Of a stretch of 64,000 bases of DNA, positions 42,240-50,053 are shown in pieces (the first letter of the stretch is position 1; each line of letters begins with the position of its first letter). The position numbers and the translations under genes are program-made. The stretch comes from Pseudarthrobacter sp. NIBRBAC000502772. GTDB lineage: Bacteria > Actinomycetota > Actinomycetes > Actinomycetales > Micrococcaceae. The stretch spans positions 1,364,001 to 1,428,000 of the forward strand of contig NZ_CP041188.1 in the NCBI RefSeq assembly GCF_006517235.1, written 5' to 3'. The notes under the pieces were generated by a model. The model made no database searches. It worked only from the letters and a program-made list of their open reading frames with translations, and was not told the origin of the DNA.

Positions 42240-43460
42240 ATGCCCATTGGCCTGATAGCCCTCGCCCTCGGCGGGTTCGGCATCGGACTCACCGAGTTCG
42301 TGATCATGGGCCTGCTGCCCGAGGTTGCCGCCGACTTCCAGGTCAGCGAGGCCACGGCAGGCTGGCTGATCTCCGGATATGCCCTGGCCGTGGTGGTCGG
42401 CGCATTGGTGCTGACCGCGGCGGTGACCGGCTTCGAACGCAAGCCCGTCCTCGCTGTTCTGCTGGTGCTGTTCATCGCCGGCAACCTGGTCTCCGCCATC
42501 GCTCCCGATTACGGAATGATGATGATCGGCCGGGTCATCGCCGCCCTGGCGCACGGTGCGTTCTTCGGGATCGGAGCCGTGGTGGCCGCTGACATGGTTG
42601 CCCCCACCAAAAAGGCCGGCGCCATCGCCATCATGTTCACCGGGCTCACCGCAGCCAACGTCCTGGGCGTGCCGTTCGGCACCATGCTGGGACAGGCCGC
42701 GGGCTGGCGCTCTACGTTCTGGGCCATCACCGTCATCGGGGTCATCGCCCTGGCGGGAATCCTGGCGCTCGTTCCGAAGACCGGCCATGGCGACACCACG
42801 CCCGGAACCCTGCGCGGCGAACTGCGCGCCTTCCGCTCCGGGCAGGTGTGGCTCTCCATCCTGGTCACCATCCTCGGCTACGGCGGGATGTTCGGCGCCT
42901 TCACCTACATCGCCTTCACGCTCACCGAGGTCTCCGGCTTCGCGGCCTCCACCGTTCCGTGGCTGCTGATCGTCTTCGGCGTAGGCCTCTTTATCGGCAA
43001 CACCATCGGCGGCAAGGCTGCGGACCGCAATGTGGACCGCACGCTCGTGGTGGTGCTCTCCGTGCTGGTGGTGGTGCTCGTCGGTTTTGCCCTGACCGCC
43101 GGCAACCAGGTGCTCACCGTTGCGTCCATCGTCCTGATGGGCGGCTTCGGATTCGCCACCGTGCCGGGACTGCAGATGCGCGTGATGAAGTACGCCTCCA
43201 GCGCCCCCACCCTCGCGTCCGGCGCCAACATCGGTGCCTTCAACGTGGGCAACGCCCTCGGCGCCTGGCTCGGGGGAGTGACCATCACCGCGGGACTCGG
43301 CTACACCTCGCCCATCTGGGCCGGCGCCGGCATCACCCTGCTGGGGCTCGTGGTGATGATCATCGCCGCCGCCGGAGCCAAGCGGGCCGTCCGGCAGGCC
43401 TCCGCCAACGCCGGTCCCGGCGGACGTGTGGCCGCCGAACCTGTAGCCGTCCTCCACTGA
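42240..43460 (+). CDS. MFS transporter (AraJ/DHA1-like)
   Basis: A 406-residue, 12-segment transporter of the drug:H+ antiporter-1 type. It begins IALALGGFGIGLTEFVIMGL, with GRVIAALAHGAFFGIGA and AANVLGVPFGTMLGQ as family signatures, like AraJ/YdhP-type efflux proteins. Substrate unknown. A GGAG ribosome site lies upstream. It is followed after 40 nt by an aldo-keto reductase, and the MarR gene is divergent, so the three form an apparent stress or aldehyde-response unit. Confidence 0.9.
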   Translation: MPIGLIALALGGFGIGLTEFVIMGLLPEVAADFQVSEATAGWLISGYALAVVVGALVLTAAVTGFERKPVLAVLLVLFIAGNLVSAIAPDYGMMMIGRVIAALAHGAFFGIGAVVAADMVAPTKKAGAIAIMFTGLTAANVLGVPFGTMLGQAAGWRSTFWAITVIGVIALAGILALVPKTGHGDTTPGTLRGELRAFRSGQVWLSILVTILGYGGMFGAFTYIAFTLTEVSGFAASTVPWLLIVFGVGLFIGNTIGGKAADRNVDRTLVVVLSVLVVVLVGFALTAGNQVLTVASIVLMGGFGFATVPGLQMRVMKYASSAPTLASGANIGAFNVGNALGAWLGGVTITAGLGYTSPIWAGAGITLLGLVVMIIAAAGAKRAVRQASANAGPGGRVAAEPVAVLH

Positions 43461-43500
43461 GCCTTCAAACCCCGATCCTCAACCTGCAACAGGAGAACCC

Positions 43501-44346
43501 ATGACTTCCACCCCCATCACCACGTCCATCCCGGAGATCACCCTCAACAACGGCGTGCGGATGCCGCAGCTGGGGTTCGGCGTCTTCCAGGTGTCCGACG
43601 ACGACACCACCGCCGCGGTCAGCCACGCCCTCGCAGCCGGCTACCGGAGCATCGACACCGCCGCCATTTACGGCAATGAGGCGGGTACCGGACGTGCCAT
43701 GGCCGAGTCCGGCATCGACCGCGAAGAGCTGTTCATTACGTCCAAACTGTGGGTGGCCGACCTCGGCTACGACGCCACGCTGGCCGCGTTCGAGGCCAGC
43801 CTGGACAAGCTGGGACTGGACTACCTGGACCTCTACCTCATCCACTGGCCGGCGCCGGCAACCAACCTGTACCTCGAGTCCTGGCGGGCGCTGGAGCACC
43901 TGCTGGCCAGCGGCAAGGCACGGGCCATCGGCGTCTCCAACTTCCTCCCCGAGCACCTGCAGAAGGTCATTGACCTGGGCGGCACGGTCCCGGCCATTAA
44001 CCAGATTGAGCTCCACCCGGCCCTGCAACAGCGGGACATTGCAGACTTCAATGCCGCACACGGGATCGCCACGGAGGCCTGGAGCCCGCTCGCGCAGGGT
44101 GCCGTGCTGGCAGATCCGGCCGTTGTGGACATCGCGGCACGGCATGATGTGAGCCCGGCGCAGGCCATTCTTCGCTGGCACCTGCAGCAGGGCCGGATCA
44201 TCATCCCCAAGTCCGTCACCCCGCAACGGATCCGGGAAAACCTGGACGTCTTCGGCTTCGACCTGACGGCCGACGAACTCACTGTCATCGACGGCCTGGA
44301 GCGGGACGGCCGCACCGGTCCGCACCCGGCGGAGTTCAACGGCTAG
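43501..44346 (+). CDS. Aldo/keto reductase
   Basis: A 281-residue NADPH-dependent reductase of the AKR5-like group. The catalytic tetrad is visible: D52 and Y57 (SIDTAAIYGNE), K82 (ITSKLW) and H115 (YLIHWPAPA). KSVTPQRIRENLDVF is the cofactor-phosphate region. These enzymes reduce aldehydes, ketones or 2,5-diketo-gluconate; the substrate is not known. A CAACAGGAG ribosome site is present. It ends before a set of intergenic repeats. Confidence 0.92.
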   Translation: MTSTPITTSIPEITLNNGVRMPQLGFGVFQVSDDDTTAAVSHALAAGYRSIDTAAIYGNEAGTGRAMAESGIDREELFITSKLWVADLGYDATLAAFEASLDKLGLDYLDLYLIHWPAPATNLYLESWRALEHLLASGKARAIGVSNFLPEHLQKVIDLGGTVPAINQIELHPALQQRDIADFNAAHGIATEAWSPLAQGAVLADPAVVDIAARHDVSPAQAILRWHLQQGRIIIPKSVTPQRIRENLDVFGFDLTADELTVIDGLERDGRTGPHPAEFNG

Positions 44347-44360
44347 GAAAAGCCCACCCT

Positions 44361-44418
44361 CGGGTCTCGACGGGCTCGACCACCGGAGCAGCGACGGGTC
44401 TCGACGGGCTTGACCACG
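44361..44418 (+). repeat. Tandem GGTCTCGACGGGCTYGACCAC repeat
   Basis: GGGTCTCGACGGGCT-GACCAC occurs at about 44362-44382 and 44396-44416, 34 bp apart, one base different. Motifs of this type are common between genes in Arthrobacter and relatives. They run directly into palindromic element A copy 2. Confidence 0.6.
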
Positions 44419-44475
44419 AGTACGACGGCGGCCGGTTACCTTCTCCAGGAAGGTAACCGGCCGCCGTCGTACTCG
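44417..44475. repeat. Palindromic element A, copy 2 (26-bp perfect arms)
   Basis: Arms 44417-44442 and 44450-44475 are perfect reverse complements around the loop CTCCAGG. Compared with 41561-41617, base changes in the left arm are matched in the right arm, so the stem is conserved. Confidence 0.85.
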
Positions 44476-44488
44476 TTTAAGGGCTGTT

Positions 44489-44971
44489 CTAGACCTTGGC
44501 GCCGCTGAGCAGTTCGTCGAGCCGCTCGTAGCCCTCGGTCATGCCGCCTTCCATGCCGGACTGCGCCATGCCGTCGCGGGCCTCCTGGGTGGGATAGACG
44601 GAGTGGCCCCGGACGCGGGACCGGCCGTTGCCGAGGTCCTCGAAGGTCAGGAACTCGATGCTGACCACGTCGGGGTAGCCGCCGAATTCGAAGGTCTGGA
44701 TGGCAAATTCGTTCTCGCGGACGGTGTGATAAACGCCGCTGAATTCGTAGGCGACGCCGTCGGGCCCGGTGTGCAGGTAGCTGTAGCTGCCGCCGGTGCG
44801 GAAATCGAAGTGGTTGATTTCCATCTTCATGCCACGCGGGCCGAGCCACTGGACGATGAGGTCCGGGTCCTTGTGAGCGCGGAAGACGTCCGCCACCGGG
44901 AAGTCGAACTCCCGCTCGAAGTCGATGAAGGGGAGTCCTTCAGGAATAGTGAGGTTCAGCGGATTGCTCAT
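44489..44971 (-). CDS. SRPBCC/AHSA1-family protein
   Basis: A 160-residue START-like protein: FEREFDFPVADVFRAHKDPDLIVQWLGP, then MEINHFDFRTGGSY, and TFEDLGNGRSRV near the end, the pattern of the AHSA1 (Aha1 C-terminal-like) family. Such proteins bind small hydrophobic ligands. It overlaps the ArsR-type gene upstream by 4 nt. AHSA1-ArsR pairs are very common, and the regulator typically controls both. Confidence 0.88.
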   Translation of the reverse strand: MSNPLNLTIPEGLPFIDFEREFDFPVADVFRAHKDPDLIVQWLGPRGMKMEINHFDFRTGGSYSYLHTGPDGVAYEFSGVYHTVRENEFAIQTFEFGGYPDVVSIEFLTFEDLGNGRSRVRGHSVYPTQEARDGMAQSGMEGGMTEGYERLDELLSGAKV

Positions 44972-45327
44972 GATGATTCCTTTGGGTGGTTGCCGCTGTT
45001 CGCGGCATTGGATCTGAGCACGGCGTCAAGGCTGCGGAACTGCTCTTCGCGGACCAGCCGGTACTGGTCGATCCACGCTGTGAGAGCCTCCAACCGTGCG
45101 GGATTCAGGTGGACGGGCCGGCGCTGGGCTTCCCTGCTGCGGGTGACGAGCCCTGCCTGCTCGAGGACCTGGATGTGCTTCGAGACCGCCTGTTTGGTGA
45201 TCGCGAAGGGTTCCGCCAATTCGTTGACTGTGGCCTGCCCGCGGCTGAGCCGGGCGATGATCCGCCGCCGCACGGGGTCGGCCAGGGCCATAAAGGCCGA
45301 GTCCAGGGTGCTGTCGTCGGGGTTCAT
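44968..45327 (-). CDS. ArsR-family regulator
   Basis: A 119-residue winged-helix repressor: FMALADPVRRRIIARLSRG, then NELAEPFAITKQAVSKHIQVLEQA as the recognition helix and GLVTRSREAQRRPVHL as the wing. No metal-binding cysteines are present, so it is not an arsenic sensor but one of the AHSA1-linked type. A tandem 16-bp repeat (45347-45378) in its upstream region is the likely operator. Confidence 0.9.
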   Translation of the reverse strand: MNPDDSTLDSAFMALADPVRRRIIARLSRGQATVNELAEPFAITKQAVSKHIQVLEQAGLVTRSREAQRRPVHLNPARLEALTAWIDQYRLVREEQFRSLDAVLRSNAANSGNHPKESS

Positions 45328-45346
45328 CGTGCTGCAGGCCTTTCTC

Positions 45347-45378
45347 GATCAATTAATCAACTGATTCATTGATCAACT
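45347..45378 (-). promoter_or_regulatory. Tandem 16-bp repeat, likely ArsR operator
   Basis: AGTTGATCAATGAATC and AGTTGATTAATTGATC (minus strand) adjoin each other and share 13 of 16 bases. They lie 20 nt upstream of the ArsR start codon in an unusually AT-rich stretch. Confidence 0.5.
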
Positions 45379-45439
45379 ATCTGGTTGTTTAACCATACCC
45401 CCGGCCCCGCCTGGGCGGAAGGGGTGTAGGGGATTTTCC

Positions 45440-45478
45440 TTGCGGACCATCTCGAAAGTTTGTTAGTATGTCAGGACA
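45440..45478 (+). promoter_or_regulatory. Promoter with IolR-like operator (tautomerase)
   Basis: TTGCGG (45440-45445), 18 bp, then TAGTAT (45464-45469) act as -35 and -10 boxes. TGTCAGGACA (45469-45478) starts at the last base of the -10 box, so a bound protein would block transcription. The extended 14-mer ATGTCAGGACAAAC is shared with sites at 45946 and 60610. Confidence 0.6.
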
Positions 45479-45498
45479 AACTTCAGGGAGATGGAAAA

Positions 45499-45903
45499 AT
45501 GCCGCTGGTACGAATCGATGTTAATCACGGGCGCACCGCTGAACAGTTGCAGCGCCTGAGCAGAGGCATCCACGATGCCATTCTCGCGGAGTATGCCATC
45601 CCGGAGCGCGACTACTTCCACGTTCTCACGGAGCATCCGCAGGGCCAGATTGTCGCCCAGGATGCTGGACTCGGCTTCGAGCGCACCCCCGATGTGGTGA
45701 TGATCCAGATCTTTACCCAAAGCGGCCGGAGCCAGGCGGCCAAGCAATCGCTGTTTGCGGCGATCGCCGACCGGCTGGCGGAACTTGATGTTGCCGGCGA
45801 GGACGTGTTTATCGGATACGTAGAGAATGCCCCCGGCGACTGGTCCTTCGGCTTCGGGCGGGCGCAGTATGTCACGGGCGAGCTGGCGGTCCCCCGGAAG
45901 TAA
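45499..45903 (+). CDS. Tautomerase-superfamily protein
   Basis: A 134-residue protein starting MPLVRIDV; after Met removal, Pro1 would be the catalytic base of tautomerases. HDAILAEYAIPERDYFHVL and GEDVFIGYVENAPGDWSFG match the two-domain-like family related to 4-oxalocrotonate tautomerase and YrdN. The role is unknown, but it has the same operator motif as the inositol operon, which suggests a link to inositol metabolism. AGGGAG precedes the ATG at 45499. Confidence 0.85.
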   Translation: MPLVRIDVNHGRTAEQLQRLSRGIHDAILAEYAIPERDYFHVLTEHPQGQIVAQDAGLGFERTPDVVMIQIFTQSGRSQAAKQSLFAAIADRLAELDVAGEDVFIGYVENAPGDWSFGFGRAQYVTGELAVPRK

Positions 45904-45946
45904 TCCCGAGGGTGTCAATTCGGCACCTTTATGCAGGTTGTAAATA

Positions 45947-45972
45947 TGTCAGTACAAACCTTTGACAGGACA
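45947..45972 (+). promoter_or_regulatory. IolR-like operator pair at the iolC promoter
   Basis: TGTCAGTACA (45947-45956, within the shared 14-mer) is followed after 6 bp by TGACAGGACA (45963-45972), which overlaps a TTGACA -35 box (45962-45967). The distance from the first site to TTGACA is 5 bp, as before the ABC transporter gene. No convincing -10 box follows. Confidence 0.55.
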
Positions 45973-46090
45973 ATGATTCTAGGGCAAGGTAGTGGTTGTG
46001 GCCCCGCTCACGGGGGCCCGGCCAGGAACCCGAGCCCTAGCTCTTGCTGTACAGGGTATGGAGCTCAAACCAGAAAGGTCCGCGATTACC

Positions 46091-47125
46091 GTGACCCACG
46101 AACTGCTCACGATCGGGCGCATCAGTGTCGATATCTACCCGAACGACATCGGGGTGGATCTGGAGGACGTCACGTCCTTCGGAAAGTACCTCGGAGGTTC
46201 CCCTTCCAATGTGGCCGTGGCCGCGGCGCGGCATGGCCGCAATGCAGGCGTGATCACGCGCACCGGCGACGACGCCTTCGGGAAATACCTCCACCGTGAA
46301 CTGCGCAAGTTCAACGTGGACGATACGTTCGTGACGCCGGTGAAGGAATGGCCCACCGCGGTGACGTTCTGCGCCATCATGCCGCCGGATGATTTTCCGC
46401 TCTACTTCTACGGGCGTTTCCCCACGGCGCCTGACCTGCAGATCAAGGCCGCGGAGCTGGACCTGGACGCCATCCGTGAAGCCGGGATCTTCTGGTCGAC
46501 GGTGACCGGTCTGTGCCAGGAGCCCAGCCGCGGAGCCCACCTGGCCGCCCATGCCGCCCGTCCCCGGACCGGTCTCAAGGAAGGCCAGTACACCATCCTG
46601 GACCTGGACTACCGGCCCATGTTCTGGGCCTCCGAAGAGGATGCCCGGACCGAGGTTGCCAAGATCCTGCCGCACGTCACGGTTGCCATCGGCAATGACA
46701 AGGAATGTGCCGTCGCCGTGGGCGAAGGAACCCCTGACGAGCAGGCCGACCGGCTGCTGGCCGCCGGCGTCGAGATCGCCGTCGTCAAGCTTGGGCCGGA
46801 GGGCGTGATGGCTAAGACCCGCACCGAACGCGTTGTCTCCGCGCCGGTCCCGGTGGAAACCCTCAACGGCCTCGGTGCCGGCGACTCGTTCGGTGGGGCC
46901 TTCTGCCACGGACTGCTGTCCGGCTGGCCGCTGGCCCAGGTCCTGGACTACGCCAACGCCGCCGGCGCCATTGTGGCCTCCCGCCTGTCCTGCGCCGACG
47001 CCATGCCGACGCCGGAGGAAGTCACCTCGCTGCTGGCCGAACGCGGCCGCCTGGTACCTGCCCTGGCCGGTGCCGCCGCCTCACGCCCATCCCACACCAC
47101 AGTTTCCGAAGGAGCAGCGTCTTGA
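46091..47125 (+). CDS. iolC: 5-dehydro-2-deoxygluconokinase
   Basis: A 344-residue PfkB-type sugar kinase. Signatures are LLTIGRISVDIYP at the start, GGSPSNVAVAAARHG and the ATP-site LNGLGAGDSFGGAFCHG with the catalytic Asp. IolC phosphorylates 5-dehydro-2-deoxygluconate in myo-inositol breakdown. The GTG at 46091 was chosen because iolC homologues start THELLTIGRI. The operon runs on into the Cgl0159-type gene with a 4-nt overlap. Transcription is probably controlled by the paired operator at 45947-45972. Confidence 0.93.
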   Translation: MTHELLTIGRISVDIYPNDIGVDLEDVTSFGKYLGGSPSNVAVAAARHGRNAGVITRTGDDAFGKYLHRELRKFNVDDTFVTPVKEWPTAVTFCAIMPPDDFPLYFYGRFPTAPDLQIKAAELDLDAIREAGIFWSTVTGLCQEPSRGAHLAAHAARPRTGLKEGQYTILDLDYRPMFWASEEDARTEVAKILPHVTVAIGNDKECAVAVGEGTPDEQADRLLAAGVEIAVVKLGPEGVMAKTRTERVVSAPVPVETLNGLGAGDSFGGAFCHGLLSGWPLAQVLDYANAAGAIVASRLSCADAMPTPEEVTSLLAERGRLVPALAGAAASRPSHTTVSEGAAS

Positions 47126-48045
47126 GCGCCAACGACGATCCCCGCCGCTACCAGCACCTGAGCGCCCTCCGGCTCGAAGACCCCGACGCCGTTGCCCGCG
47201 CGGCAGCCACGCGCCGGCGCCATCCGGGGCTGAAGTACGGTGTGCAGAACTTCATCGTTGCCGCCGACCACCCCGCCCGCGGAGCCCTCTCCGTGGGAAA
47301 CGATCCGGTGGCCATGGCGGACCGCCGCGATTTGCTGGACCGCCTGCAGATCGCCCTGGCGAATCCCGCCGTCGACGGTGTCCTCGCGTCCCCGGACATC
47401 ATGGACGACCTGCTCCTGCTGGGGGCGCTCGAAGGCAAGCTGGTCTTCGGCTCGATGAACCGCGGTGGCCTGGCCGGGCTCGTCAACGAAATCGATGACC
47501 GTTTCACCGGCCACACGGCTGCAGCCCTGGAAGCCCTGGGGGCCGACGGCGGCAAGATGCTGACCCGTATCTGCCTCGGCGACCCGGACACCGTCTCCGC
47601 CCTGGAAGCCACGGCGCGGGCCGTCGACTCCCTCGCCGCACGCAAGCTGATCGCCATGGTGGAACCGTTCCTCTCGATCTGGCAGAACGGCAAGGTCCGC
47701 AACGACCTCAGCCCGGACGGGGTCATCAAGTCCATCGCGATCGCCCAGGGCCTGGGCTCCACGAGCGCCTACACCTGGATGAAGCTGCCCGTGGTGGCCG
47801 AGATGGAACGCGTCATGGCGGCCACCACGCTGCCCACCGTGCTCCTCGGCGGGGACCCGGAAGGCACCCAGGACGAGGTCTTCGCCAGCTGGCAGGCCGC
47901 CCTGGCCCTGCCCGGCGTCCAGGGCCTCACCGTGGGCCGGACGCTGCTGTACCCGGCCGACGGCGATGTGGCCGGCGCCGTCGCCACCGCCGCCTCGCTG
48001 CTCAAGACGCCCGTGCTGCAGTCATCAGCGAAAGTATCGGAGTAG
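47122..48045 (+). CDS. Cgl0159-family (beta/alpha)8 protein, probable DKGP aldolase
   Basis: A 307-residue barrel protein of the Cgl0159 family, common in actinobacterial iol operons. LKYGVQNFIVAADHPARGAL and KLIAMVEPFLS with LPTVLLGGDPEG suggest a class I-type aldolase fold related to DeoC/LacD. After IolC comes cleavage of 2-deoxy-5-keto-gluconate 6-phosphate; no iolJ is present in the window, so this is a candidate for that step. The TTG start (47122) overlaps the iolC stop by 4 nt and follows CGAAGGAG. The enzymatic activity is inferred. Confidence 0.82.
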   Translation: MSANDDPRRYQHLSALRLEDPDAVARAAATRRRHPGLKYGVQNFIVAADHPARGALSVGNDPVAMADRRDLLDRLQIALANPAVDGVLASPDIMDDLLLLGALEGKLVFGSMNRGGLAGLVNEIDDRFTGHTAAALEALGADGGKMLTRICLGDPDTVSALEATARAVDSLAARKLIAMVEPFLSIWQNGKVRNDLSPDGVIKSIAIAQGLGSTSAYTWMKLPVVAEMERVMAATTLPTVLLGGDPEGTQDEVFASWQAALALPGVQGLTVGRTLLYPADGDVAGAVATAASLLKTPVLQSSAKVSE

Positions 48046-48053
48046 TCATCCCA

Positions 48054-50009
48054 ATGAGCACAGGAACAGCAGCACGCAGAATGACAGTCGCCCAGGCCGT
48101 CGTCGAGTACCTTTCCAAGCAGTACACGGTGGACCGCATCGGCACTGAGGACTACCGGGAGCGGCTGATTCCGGGGACGTTCGGCATCTTCGGCCACGGC
48201 AACGTCGCCGGCGTCGGCCAGGCGTTGAAGCAGTACCAGGCCGCGGACCCGTCCATCATGCCGTACTACCAGGGCCGGAACGAGCAGGCCCAGGTGCACC
48301 AGGCCGTGGGCTACGCCCGGCACACCCGCCGCCGCCAGACGTTTGCCATCAGCACCTCAATCGGTCCGGGATCCTCGAACCTGCTCACCGGCGCCGCGCT
48401 GGCCACCACCAACCGCCTGCCCGTGCTGCTGCTGCCCAGCGACACCTTCGCCACCCGCGCCGCGGACCCGGTCCTGCAGCAGCTCGAGCAGCCCTACGCC
48501 TACGACATCACCGTCAACGACGCTTTCCGGCCGCTGTCCAAGTTCTTCGACCGGGTCTCCCGCCCGGAGCAGCTGTTCTCGGCGTTCCACCACGGCCTGC
48601 GGGTCCTGACGGATCCGGCCGAGACCGGTGCCGTCACCATCTCGCTGCCGCAGGATGTCCAGGCTGAAGCCTTCGACGTGCCTGCGGAGTTCCTGGCCGA
48701 ACGGGAATGGCGCATCCGCCGTCCCGAGGCCGACGACGAGGACATCCGCCGCGCCGCCGAGGCCATCCGTGCCGCGAAGCGCCCGCTGATCATCGCCGGC
48801 GGTGGCGTCCTGTACGCCTACGCCAACGAGGAACTCGCTGCATTTGCTGAGTTGACGGGCATCCCGGTGGGCAACACCCAGGCCGGCGTCGGCGTCCTGC
48901 CGTGGGACCACAAGTTCTCGCTCGGGGCCATCGGCTCCACCGGCACGACGGCGGCGAACGCCATCGCTGCCGAGGCGGACCTGATCATCGGTATCGGTAC
49001 GCGCTATGAGGACTTCACCACCGCCTCGCGGACCGCGTTCCAGAACCCGGACGTCAAGTTCATCAACATCAACGTCGCCGCCATCGACGCGTACAAGCAT
49101 GGCACGTCGCTGCCGATCGTGGCGGACGCCCGCAAGGCACTGGTCAAGCTGAACCAGGCCCTGGGCGGCTACCGTATCGGAGCGGACCTCGAAGCGACGA
49201 TCGCCGCGGAGAAGAAGCGCTGGGACGCCACGGTGGACGAAGCCTTCGATACCCGCTTTACGCCGCTGCCGGCCCAGAACGAGATCATCGGCGCCACGTC
49301 CCGGGCCATGGACGCGGCTGACGTCGTTATCTGCGCGGCTGGTTCCCTGCCCGGTGACCTGCACAAGATGTGGCGCGTCCGGGACCCGTTCGGCTACCAC
49401 GTGGAATACGCGTACTCCTGCATGGGCTACGAAATCCCGGGCGGACTCGGTGTTAAGCGCGCCGCGCTCGCAGAAGCCGCGCGCGGTGGCGAGCAGCGCG
49501 ACGTTGTGGTCATGGTGGGGGACGGCTCCTACCTGATGATGCACACCGAACTGGTCACCGCCGTCGCCGAACGCATCAAGCTGATCGTGGTCCTGATCCA
49601 GAACCACGGTTACGCCTCCATCGGCTCGCTGTCCGAGTCCCTGGGTTCGCAGCGTTTCGGTACCCAGTACCGGGCGCTGAATGAGGAACAGCACAGCTTC
49701 GACGAGGGCGAAACCCTCCCGGTGGACCTGGCCCTGAACGCGGAAAGCCTCGGCGTGAAGGTGATCCGGATCGAACCGGGGGAGAAGGTCATCGCCGAAC
49801 TTGAGCAGGCCATCCGGGACGCCAAGGCTGCTCCTGAACGCGGCGGGCCCATCCTGATCCACGTTGAATCCGACCCCCTGCTGGATGCTCCAAGCTCCGA
49901 GTCATGGTGGGACGTTCCCGTCTCCCAGGTCTCGGACCTCGACTCCACGCAGCAGGCCTTCAAGACCTACACCGACCACAAGAACCGCCAGCGCAAACTG
50001 CTCGGCTGA
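48054..50009 (+). CDS. iolD: 3D-trihydroxycyclohexane-1,2-dione acylhydrolase
   Basis: A 651-residue TPP-dependent enzyme that opens the inositol-derived ring. The N-terminal domain has RNEQAQVHQAVGYAR (with the catalytic Glu) and TSIGPGSSNLLTGA; the middle domain RPLIIAGGGVLYAYANEEL; the C-terminal TPP site GDGSYLMMHTELVTAV followed by IQNHGYASIGSLSESLG. The size matches IolD. It begins 9 bp after the Cgl0159-type gene, so an iolB gene is not between them as in several other operons. Confidence 0.95.
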   Translation: MSTGTAARRMTVAQAVVEYLSKQYTVDRIGTEDYRERLIPGTFGIFGHGNVAGVGQALKQYQAADPSIMPYYQGRNEQAQVHQAVGYARHTRRRQTFAISTSIGPGSSNLLTGAALATTNRLPVLLLPSDTFATRAADPVLQQLEQPYAYDITVNDAFRPLSKFFDRVSRPEQLFSAFHHGLRVLTDPAETGAVTISLPQDVQAEAFDVPAEFLAEREWRIRRPEADDEDIRRAAEAIRAAKRPLIIAGGGVLYAYANEELAAFAELTGIPVGNTQAGVGVLPWDHKFSLGAIGSTGTTAANAIAAEADLIIGIGTRYEDFTTASRTAFQNPDVKFININVAAIDAYKHGTSLPIVADARKALVKLNQALGGYRIGADLEATIAAEKKRWDATVDEAFDTRFTPLPAQNEIIGATSRAMDAADVVICAAGSLPGDLHKMWRVRDPFGYHVEYAYSCMGYEIPGGLGVKRAALAEAARGGEQRDVVVMVGDGSYLMMHTELVTAVAERIKLIVVLIQNHGYASIGSLSESLGSQRFGTQYRALNEEQHSFDEGETLPVDLALNAESLGVKVIRIEPGEKVIAELEQAIRDAKAAPERGGPILIHVESDPLLDAPSSESWWDVPVSQVSDLDSTQQAFKTYTDHKNRQRKLLG

Positions 50010-50053
50010 TTTCCCAGACACACAGCCCCCACAGACCAAGGAAGTCCAACACC

